Part shown: in pieces, positions 8,033 to 13,523 of the stretch
How positions within the stretch are numbered: position 1 is the stretch's first letter
How the letters are laid out: each line of letters begins with the position of its first letter
NCBI GenBank assembly: GCA_013289785.1
Contig: JABCZE010000012.1
Location: 1-13,523, forward strand
Reading direction: 5' to 3'
Length of the DNA: 13,523 bases
Source: Vulcanimicrobiota bacterium
GTDB lineage: Bacteria; Vulcanimicrobiota; Vulcanimicrobiia; Vulcanimicrobiales; Vulcanimicrobiaceae
Made by a program: the position numbers and the translations under genes
The notes under the pieces: generated by a model
Told to the model about the DNA's origin: nothing
The model's input: only the letters and a program-made list of their open reading frames with translations
Database searches by the model: none

Positions 8033-10049
8033 GCTCTTTCTCCCCCGAAGCGCCGGCTTTCGTCCGTTGGGTTGGCAGAACGATCCGCAGCTTCGTTCCC
8101 AGTCCGGGCTTTGTTTCAATTTTTACGTCGCGCGCCAGCGAGGCGATCAGAAATAGACCGCGCCCGTTTTCGTTTAACGCGTCGGCGGGTAGCTGCGGCG
8201 CAAACCGCGACAGCCCCGGACCCGCGTCGGCGACGGTGACGACGGGATTGGCACCGGTCCAGTCGATCTCGACCCTCACCGAACCCGGCGCATGTTCGAC
8301 GGTATTCGCAAGCACTTCGCCGATAATGAGCTCCGCGGTGAATAGGTCCTCTTCATTCGGCGCGAAGGAGCGCATGAAGCCCGCAAGCTCGCGCCGCAGC
8401 GAGTGTGCTTCGTGCGAACTTCTCGAATCGAACGTCCAAGTTTTTTGAGGCGCGACACCGACCTGCACGATCAGGAGCACGGTATCGTCGACCGGCCGCT
8501 CCGAACCCATGACGCTCCGTTGAATGAAAGCGGCAGGCTGCGTGATGTTCGACTCGTTCACCAAGCGCGTCATCGCAGCCAGCAGCATCCGTTCGGCCCC
8601 GAGAGTATCGCGCTTGAACTCGGTCAGCCCGTCGGTGTAGAAAAGAACTGCGGCGCCCGGCTCCAAAGCCGCCGTGTGCGTTAGCGATGCGATCGGAATG
8701 CCGACGCCGAAGGGCAGTCCGCCGTATTCCAGCGCACGCGCGGGGGTATTCGGCCCCGCAACAATCGGTGGTGGATGCCCGGCGCTCGCGTAGCTGACGG
8801 AGCGGAGATCGCGGCTCAGGATAGCCACCATCGCCGTAGCCGGATCTTTCTGGCGCGATCCGACGGCGTGGTCGGCCTTGTTCAGGATTTCCGCGGGATC
8901 TTCGACCTCGAATGCCGCGAGCAAAATGCTTCGCCGAAGGCGTGCGGCGCTGACCGCGGCCTCCAGTCCGTGCCCGGTCACGTCACCGATCGAAAAGGCA
9001 ACGCGTCCATCGGGCAGGGCGAAGGCATCGTACCAATCGCCGCCGATGAGCGCTTCATGGTCGGCGGCGATATAGAGGACGTCGCTGCGCAAGCCGACTC
9101 GCTGCGGCAACCCTTCGGGAAGGAAAGCCGTCTGGAGCGTTTCGGCCGAATGTTTCGTTTGCGCCAACAACACCTGAAGCTGTTTGCGCGCGGCTCGCCT
9201 TTCGGCGGTGATCGCGCCCAGCACGAGTCCGGTCGTCGCTAAAACCGCCATCCAACTATCGAGTTGAACGAGTCGCGAGTCGAGGCTCCCCGAGGTCCAC
9301 GGTCCCATCCCGTGCGACGTCGCCCAAATCGCAAGACCGCAGAGGACGGCGATCGCGGCGGTCGTTTCGCGCTGCCGGAAACGCAGCGCCGTCCAAATGA
9401 TGAAGGGATACAGCGAAAAGCGCAGCGGGAAGTTTGTTAGGAACGAGACCCAGGCCGAAGCCAACAGCGCGATCGCGAAAATCGCGAGCTCGAGCGTACT
9501 GCCCGCGGCGCGTTCCCTCCGGTGCGTGCTCGAGATCCACGTCAGCAAGAGCGGCGTGATAAAAAGCACCCCCATCGCATCGCCAGCCCACCAGACCCAC
9601 CAAACCGACGGCGCCGCGCTCCATGGAATGATTCGGGCTAGCGCGAGTTGGACGACTCCGTTGGTCGCCGATACGGTCATCGCAACCGCCGCGCCGAGGA
9701 TGGCCAGAACGAGTACGTCGCGGACGCGATCGAGATTATTCTCGAATTCGCCCACCCGCCGTATGAGGAAGTTGCCGAGAAGCGGCGCGAGCGTGTTTCC
9801 GGTTGCGATGGCCGCTGCAGTCCATATCGGCTCGGAACTTACCGCGTTGATCGCGAACGCGCCGATCCAAATACCCGGCCAGACTCGATATCCCCAGAGC
9901 AGCAGGGCGGCGAGCGCGATGCCCGAGGGCGGCCATGCCGCCGTCACTTGCTTCGTCGCAAACGCCAGCGTGAAACCGGCCTTCGCCCCAACGATATAAG
10001 CGAGTGCGACCAAGATCGGGATCAGGATTCTCGCACCGGGACGCTTCAG
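8025..10049 (-). CDS. MASE1 sensor - SpoIIE (PP2C) phosphatase - HATPase anti-sigma-type protein
   Basis: Numbering uses the CTG start (674 residues). Residues about 9-285 are a multi-spanning MASE1 sensor: AAWPPSGIALAALLLWGYRVWPG is its signature region. A short helix leads to a SpoIIE PP2C-type serine phosphatase at about 300-530: LQTAFLP, GGDWYDAF (Asp338), GDVTGHG (356), SAGHPPP, YTDGLTE (472) and a terminal DD (521-522), the expected metal-binding acids. Residues about 540-665 are an RsbW-like GHKL ATPase: Glu578 and Asn582 in GEVLANTVEH, DAGPGL at 608, NGRG at 628. One chain therefore joins a membrane input, a phosphatase and an anti-sigma-type kinase-like domain. Start: AAGGAGG (10058-10064) sits 8 bases before an in-frame CTG; the only nearby standard in-frame start is GTG at 10100, which has no ribosome site. 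The next gene overlaps its stop. Confidence 0.9.
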   Translation of the reverse strand: MKRPGARILIPILVALAYIVGAKAGFTLAFATKQVTAAWPPSGIALAALLLWGYRVWPGIWIGAFAINAVSSEPIWTAAAIATGNTLAPLLGNFLIRRVGEFENNLDRVRDVLVLAILGAAVAMTVSATNGVVQLALARIIPWSAAPSVWWVWWAGDAMGVLFITPLLLTWISSTHRRERAAGSTLELAIFAIALLASAWVSFLTNFPLRFSLYPFIIWTALRFRQRETTAAIAVLCGLAIWATSHGMGPWTSGSLDSRLVQLDSWMAVLATTGLVLGAITAERRAARKQLQVLLAQTKHSAETLQTAFLPEGLPQRVGLRSDVLYIAADHEALIGGDWYDAFALPDGRVAFSIGDVTGHGLEAAVSAARLRRSILLAAFEVEDPAEILNKADHAVGSRQKDPATAMVAILSRDLRSVSYASAGHPPPIVAGPNTPARALEYGGLPFGVGIPIASLTHTAALEPGAAVLFYTDGLTEFKRDTLGAERMLLAAMTRLVNESNITQPAAFIQRSVMGSERPVDDTVLLIVQVGVAPQKTWTFDSRSSHEAHSLRRELAGFMRSFAPNEEDLFTAELIIGEVLANTVEHAPGSVRVEIDWTGANPVVTVADAGPGLSRFAPQLPADALNENGRGLFLIASLARDVKIETKPGLGTKLRIVLPTQRTKAGASGEKEHA

Positions 10050-10113
10050 CTGCAGTACCTCCTTGTCGGAAATTCGTGAAAGGCGACGTCCTCCGTTCAC
10101 AGAAATTAGCCGT
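10050..10113. promoter_or_regulatory. Divergent intergenic region between the MASE1 gene and the aspartyl protease gene
   Basis: The two starts face away from each other with about 64 bases between them, so both promoters must lie here or extend into the neighbouring coding sequence. I cannot assign -35/-10 pairs with confidence. Beyond the minus-strand ribosome site I see no strong operator-like repeat. Confidence 0.35.
10058..10064 (-). promoter_or_regulatory. Shine-Dalgarno pointing to a CTG start
   Basis: On the minus strand AAGGAGG is followed by 8 bases and then CTG AAG CGT at 10049. The product then enters the first membrane segment after about ten residues (KRPGARILIP). No ATG, GTG or TTG lies in frame at a suitable distance. 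The GTG at 10100 would place this perfect site inside the coding region and leave only 13 bases to the divergent ATG at 10114. Confidence 0.5.
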
Positions 10114-11970
10114 ATGATACGTGCGACCGTCTTCCTTTTTATCGTTACCCTTTCGGCCGGCACGGTCTCGGCGGCGGAACCCACCCCGCTCGACGCCGGG
10201 CAAATCGACAAAGTCCTCGTCGCGGCCCATGCCGCTGCGGGAGGAGCGCAGCTCGATGCTTTTGCAGCGGTGACGCAATCCGGCACGTTCGTTCAGAACG
10301 GCGGTCCCCCGAGTTCGTTTGATGCCGTCGCGGATCTGCACGACGGCTATTCGCGCAGCCGGCTCGTCGTCGGTCCGGCGACGTTGCTTCAAGGATACGA
10401 CGGCACGGAGTGGAGCGAGGCCAGTGGCTCGCTCTCGATCGTCAGCCTGCCGTCGTTCGTCGCCGATGCCGTGACGCAAGCGTATCTGGTTAGCAACGCT
10501 TATTTCCGCACCGATCGGCGGTCAACCGTTACGTCGGGACAGGAAGAGAGCCTGGACGGACGCCAGGCAGATGTGCTGCACGTTGAACCGGCAGGCGGTT
10601 CGCCGGCCGAGTTGTATTTTGACGCGGCATCCTACCGTCTCGTGAAGGTCGTCTCGCACACGGCACAGGGTTTGGACACGACGACGAACTCGGATTTTCA
10701 AACCGTCCAAGGCGTACCGGTTTCGATGCAACAGGTCGACGTCGATGCCTCCGGCACGACGACGACCACGACGTTAACGTCCGTGAAGTTTGCCGCGGCC
10801 GTTGATCCCGCGGACTTAGCGCGTCCTGCCTACGTTTCGCACGGGCAGCTTACGGCGCCCACCTCGATCCCTTTTGTTAGCGATGCGGTTGGTACGCTCG
10901 GTCACATCGTGGTTCCGGTAGCGCTCGATGGGAAGCAGGCCTCGCTGATTTTTGATTCCGGCGGCAGCAACTTCTTGCTTCCCGCGGCAGAGCAGCGTCT
11001 GGGGCTCCACGCGTCGGGTGGCATCGCCACCGGGGGCGTCGGCACGGCGGAGCAGATGACGGCCTTCGCCGCGGTATCGACCGTTGATTTCGGCGGTGCG
11101 CGGCTTTTCAAACAGAACTTCGTCGTTACGCCGCTTTCCTATCCGATCTTGCACCCTCGTATGAACGTGACGCCGGAAGGACTGATCGGCTTCGAGTACC
11201 TTGCGAACTTCCGCATCGTCGTGCGCTATGCCGATCGTCAGGTGGACGTTGCGCCGTTCGACGAACCCGCGCCCGCCGGCGGCGTAACGCTACCGTTCAA
11301 GTCGGATGGCCGGCACGCATACGTGCTCGCCACGATCGATGGAGTGCCCGGATACTACCTGCTCGATACGGGAAACGCCGGCGGCATCATACTCAACCTG
11401 CCGTTCGTGCAAGAGAATCATCTCTTTCCCGACCCCGGCCTCACCTACGCGGCGCCGGGCGGCGTCGGCGGAGGTTTCGCGCAGGTGGCAACCGCGGCGA
11501 AATCGTTTATCTTCGCGGGGCGGACGTTCAACGATGTTCCGGTCGGCATCCCACAAGTGAAATCCGGGTTTTTCGCTACGCGCGGCGTGGCTGGAAACCT
11601 CGGCTCGGCATTTCTCTCGCGCTTTACCGTCGTTTTCGATTACAAAGCCCAAACCGTAACCTTTATCGCGAATCGTAACGTTGCGATGCCGTTTCGTAGC
11701 GATCGCATCGGGCTCAGCCTCAATCAAACCGACGCATCGGCCTTCGAAGTGCGCCTCGTCGTACCAAACAGTCCTGCAGCGAACGCCGGCATCGCCGCCG
11801 GGGATCGGATTACCGCGTTTGCCGGGCACGAGATATCGTCGGGGTTGGGCTTCGGCGACTTCTTTCCGTACAGCCAGGGCAGCAAGCCGTTCACGGTGAC
11901 CGTCGCTCGCGGAGGTGCGAGCAGAACCGTGACGCTCGCGCCACGCAAGCTTCTGCCGCCACCGCAGTAG
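10114..11970 (+). CDS. Secreted two-lobed aspartyl protease-like protein with C-terminal PDZ domain
   Basis: 618 residues from the ATG at 10114. A TTG at 10063 would put 17 charged residues before the signal peptide. Residues 1-21 are a Sec signal (VFLFIVTLSAGTVSA). Residues about 25-230 are strand-rich and resemble LolA-like/outer-membrane lipoprotein carrier domains (YDGTEWSE, DVLHVEP, ELYFDAASYRLVKV, VQGVPVSMQQ). Two retropepsin-like lobes follow: ASLIFDSGGSNFLL with Asp281, and GYYLLDTGNAGGIIL with Asp418, each followed by a hydrophobic-hydrophobic-Gly element (GLIGF 356-360; GNLGSAFL). Residues about 545-608 are a PDZ domain (LVVPNSPAANAGIAAGDRITAF). Similar Asp_protease_2 plus PDZ proteins occur in other bacteria, mostly uncharacterised. 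Having both DSG and DTG would allow an intramolecular active site. No clear Shine-Dalgarno precedes the ATG. Confidence 0.87.
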   Translation: MIRATVFLFIVTLSAGTVSAAEPTPLDAGQIDKVLVAAHAAAGGAQLDAFAAVTQSGTFVQNGGPPSSFDAVADLHDGYSRSRLVVGPATLLQGYDGTEWSEASGSLSIVSLPSFVADAVTQAYLVSNAYFRTDRRSTVTSGQEESLDGRQADVLHVEPAGGSPAELYFDAASYRLVKVVSHTAQGLDTTTNSDFQTVQGVPVSMQQVDVDASGTTTTTTLTSVKFAAAVDPADLARPAYVSHGQLTAPTSIPFVSDAVGTLGHIVVPVALDGKQASLIFDSGGSNFLLPAAEQRLGLHASGGIATGGVGTAEQMTAFAAVSTVDFGGARLFKQNFVVTPLSYPILHPRMNVTPEGLIGFEYLANFRIVVRYADRQVDVAPFDEPAPAGGVTLPFKSDGRHAYVLATIDGVPGYYLLDTGNAGGIILNLPFVQENHLFPDPGLTYAAPGGVGGGFAQVATAAKSFIFAGRTFNDVPVGIPQVKSGFFATRGVAGNLGSAFLSRFTVVFDYKAQTVTFIANRNVAMPFRSDRIGLSLNQTDASAFEVRLVVPNSPAANAGIAAGDRITAFAGHEISSGLGFGDFFPYSQGSKPFTVTVARGGASRTVTLAPRKLLPPPQ

Positions 11971-11990
11971 GCTTTTCGCTCTTGCTTACC

Positions 11991-12012
11991 GTCGCGTTAC
12001 TGTCGCGTTACT
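11991..12012 (+). repeat. Perfect 11-bp tandem duplication
   Basis: GTCGCGTTACT occurs twice head to tail, 21 bases after the stop of the aspartyl protease gene and at the front of an open frame without a start codon. It looks like slippage in sequence no longer under coding constraint. Confidence 0.8.
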
Positions 12013-12105
12013 GACGAACGATACCCCGCTGAAGCCATCGATCCGGGAGCCCGCGGCGGAAGCGGAACGAGTCATTATCATGGGGCGCTCACCGACAAGG
12101 GCACG

Positions 12106-12669
12106 ATGACCCTTCAACTGCTCCATCAGCAGCCTGACGGAGCAGTGGTGCTCACGATTAGCGAGCAGGGCGAGAACGTTAGACGGGCGCCCCCAGCCGA
12201 GTGCGTCGTGTATGCCAACACGAACGTCATCTGCGATCCGAATAAAACGGTTTACCCGGAGGAGTATACGCTCTTGCGCTTTCTTGGGCGAGACTTCGTC
12301 GATCCCAGCCGGCTCGACGCAAATCGTCACTGGCCCATTACGCAGAATAGCGCAGCGCTCGACGTTCATGCCGATTACGTCGTCAACAGCAGCGACGGCG
12401 GCAAGATGCAGATCACCGAGACGCGAACGCTTCGGCAAGCGGGTGCCGGCAGCCTCACGACCGACGTACAAACGAAGATCGGCTACGATTTCACGCAGTC
12501 GCTGCCCACTTCAATCGATGAATACGTGACGCAGCGTTGCTCGGGCCCGGTTAATCGACCGGTAGACGGGCGCTTTCTTGCGCTTGCATCTCGGCATTGC
12601 CAATGCGCTGCGGCATTATTAGTTGGAATTAGATTAGTTCGAAGCACGAACTACCCGCGATTCTTTTGA
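12106..12669 (+). pseudogene. Probable truncated gene remnant (hypothetical protein)
   Basis: A 187-codon frame from ATG 12106 to TGA 12669, with a fair AAGGG 4 bases before the ATG. The same frame is open for 45 codons further upstream, back to the stop of the aspartyl protease gene, with no other standard start, and that extension (GGSGTSHYHGALTDKGT) reads like genuine protein. The middle (LLHQQPDGAVVLTISEQGEN, CVVYANTNVICDP, PEEYTLLRFLGRDFVDP, DVQTKIGYDFTQSLPTSIDEYVTQR) has convincing codon and residue composition. The last 35 residues are of different character (Arg, Cys and Ala rich), and the stop lies in the loop of a 15-bp inverted repeat. There is no signal peptide. I read it as a secreted-protein gene that has lost its 5' end and had its 3' end replaced. 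It could still be translated as a short protein. Family not recognised. Confidence 0.5.
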
Positions 12670-12689
12670 ACAGCAGAATCGCGGGTAGT
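12650..12689. repeat. Perfect 15-bp inverted repeat (stem-loop)
   Basis: ACTACCCGCGATTCT (12650-12664) is followed by a 10-base spacer and its exact reverse complement AGAATCGCGGGTAGT (12675-12689). No T-run follows on either strand, so it is not a standard intrinsic terminator, although it could act as a terminator, an mRNA-stabilising hairpin or an operator. A second short inverted repeat, GTTCG-aagca-CGAAC (12637-12651), abuts its left arm. It sits between the gene remnant and the YXWGXW gene, 35 bases before the latter's start. Confidence 0.85.
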
Positions 12690-12704
12690 AATTGAAATGC
12701 AAGA

Positions 12705-12724
12705 TTCTCCAGAAGGAGGAAAGC
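12705..12724 (+). promoter_or_regulatory. Ribosome binding site of the YXWGXW gene, inside a small hairpin
   Basis: AAGGAGG (12713-12719) is 5 bases before the GTG at 12725 and fixes that start. TTCTCC (12705-12710) can pair with GGAGGA (12715-12720) around an AGAA loop, with one G-U pair, which would hide most of the ribosome site. Whether it forms in the cell is unknown. Confidence 0.55.
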
Positions 12725-13523
12725 GTGCATTTTCAAAGGCTTCTCCCTGCAATCATCGCGACGATACTAACGGTCGCAACCCCTGCACCTGCGGCCGCGC
12801 AGGTTTCGATCGGTGTTGGGCTCGGCTTCGGGTTCGGCGGCGGGGCCGGGTTCGTCGTGGCTGGTGCTCCACCGCCTATCCCGTACTATGCGCAGCCGCC
12901 CGCACCTTATCCTGATTATCAATGGACCCCCGGCTATTGGGGCTGGGGATCTGCGGGCTATTACTGGGTTCCCGGAGTCTGGGTGCCGCCGCCGGCGGTT
13001 GGCCTCTATTGGACGCCCGGCTATTGGGGCTACGACGGTTCGGGCTACGCTTACTCCCAGGGCTATTGGGGAACGAGCGTCGGCTTCTATGGTGGCATTA
13101 ACTATGGGTTTGGCTACTTCGGCACGGGCTTTGTTGGTGGCACCTGGGCCGGTGGCGCCTTCAACTACAACACTGCCGTCGTGAACGTGAATCGGACGAC
13201 GATCCGAAACACGTACGTCGACAAAACCGTCATCAATCGAAACACGATCAGTCACAGCCGCGTGAGCTTTAACGGCGGACGTGGCGGAATACATGCCAGG
13301 GCGACGCCGGCGCAACTCGCCGCAGCGAGGCATCGCATCCCGCCGACGGCGCAGCAGCGAGAGCATTCGATCGTCGCCTCGCGCGACCGAACCCTCGCCG
13401 CCAGAGTCAATCATGGCCATCCGCCGGTTACGACGGTCCGCGATTCATTGAGCGCGACGAACCGGCCGGCGCACTTCGCACCGGTTACCGCCGCCGACAG
13501 GCGCGTCGCGCAACGGGAGGTGC
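12725..13523 (+). CDS. YXWGXW repeat-containing secreted protein, 3' truncated by window edge
   Basis: The frame starts with GTG after a perfect AAGGAGG site and stays open for 266 codons to the end of the window. Residues 1-26 are a Sec signal (LLPAIIATILTVATPAPAAA). Then come a glycine-rich strand (GVGLGFGFGGGAG), a Pro/Tyr-rich stretch and near-repeats of the aromatic motif: QWTPGYWGWG (66-75), YWVPGVWVPP (80-89), YWTPGYWGYD (95-104), SQGYWG (111-116). These define the YXWGXW/WXXGXW repeat family. A Gly/Tyr/Phe-rich segment and a Val/Asn/Thr-rich strand (AVVNVNRTTIRNTYVDKTVINRN, in parts) follow, then a basic Ala/His/Arg-rich region that continues past the edge. Family members are exported or outer-surface proteins of unknown function, often in soil bacteria. 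Confidence 0.85.
   Translation, partial: MHFQRLLPAIIATILTVATPAPAAAQVSIGVGLGFGFGGGAGFVVAGAPPPIPYYAQPPAPYPDYQWTPGYWGWGSAGYYWVPGVWVPPPAVGLYWTPGYWGYDGSGYAYSQGYWGTSVGFYGGINYGFGYFGTGFVGGTWAGGAFNYNTAVVNVNRTTIRNTYVDKTVINRNTISHSRVSFNGGRGGIHARATPAQLAAARHRIPPTAQQREHSIVASRDRTLAARVNHGHPPVTTVRDSLSATNRPAHFAPVTAADRRVAQREV

Noticed and set aside
8033..8119. N-terminal extension of the HTH-TPR gene
   Set aside because: The extension would overlap the ATPase domain coding sequence; the start at 8032 has a GGGGGAG site and a stop-start overlap.
9397..9999. Plus-strand open frame of 200 codons opposite the MASE1 region
   Set aside because: It is the reverse complement of the clear MASE1/SpoIIE gene; its translation has no domain or signal and no ribosome site.
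9736..10479. Minus-strand open frame of 247 codons spanning the divergent starts
   Set aside because: It overlaps the start regions of two well-supported genes in other frames, and its product is arginine-rich without recognisable features.
11290..11829. Minus-strand open frame of 179 codons
   Set aside because: It lies wholly antisense to the second lobe and PDZ of the aspartyl protease-like gene; typical high-GC shadow.
11968..12108. Stop codon read-through joining the aspartyl protease-like gene to the following open frame
   Set aside because: The PDZ domain ends naturally at the TAG and the next residues do not continue a domain; the shared frame is more simply chance next to a gene remnant.
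12594..12606. Palindrome GCATTG-C-CAATGC
   Set aside because: Only six-base arms with one central base, inside an open frame; no second copy seen.

Overview
The window looks like ordinary chromosomal DNA, with high GC, from a free-living bacterium that invests heavily in secreted and lipid-anchored proteins. Nearly every gene outside the regulatory pair carries a signal peptide or lipobox. The mix is an S53 sedolisin lipoprotein, several beta-propeller-like lipoproteins, and a MASE1/SpoIIE/HATPase regulator next to an HTH-TPR protein. This mix would fit an under-sampled soil lineage such as Eremiobacterota/Vulcanimicrobiota. That placement is inference from gene content only; no rRNA or other phylogenetic marker is present.

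Layout. On the + strand, 2-850 is the 3' part of a beta-propeller protein. It is followed by a possible 19-codon micro-ORF with a good Shine-Dalgarno (885-944), an S53 peptidase lipoprotein (988-2259) with an intrinsic terminator (2286-2317), and a TPR plus S41 peptidase-like protein (2370-4085). On the - strand, converging on that gene with only 6 bases between the stop codons, four genes run in one direction from about 10049 down to 4092: a membrane MASE1-SpoIIE phosphatase-HATPase protein, an HTH-TPR protein overlapping it by 8 bases, and two lipoproteins with propeller-like sequence. Divergent from this cluster, 10114-11970 encodes a secreted two-lobed aspartyl protease-like protein with a PDZ domain. 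After it come an 11-bp tandem duplication, an open frame that looks like a truncated gene (12106-12669), a perfect 15-bp inverted repeat, and the 5' part of a YXWGXW-repeat secreted protein (12725 to the window end).

How the parts may work together. The MASE1 protein has a membrane sensor-like region, a PP2C-type SpoIIE phosphatase and an anti-sigma-type ATPase in one chain. Its translationally coupled neighbour has a helix-turn-helix resembling sigma-70 region 4, followed by a long TPR array. This resembles a compact partner-switching stress module whose usual STAS antagonist and sigma factor are absent from the window. The two lipoproteins downstream on the same strand could be its output, but this is not proven. 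The remaining genes encode three protease-like proteins of different families (S53, S41, aspartyl) and surface proteins of unknown role. I see no rRNA, tRNA, CRISPR array, insertion sequence or integrase.
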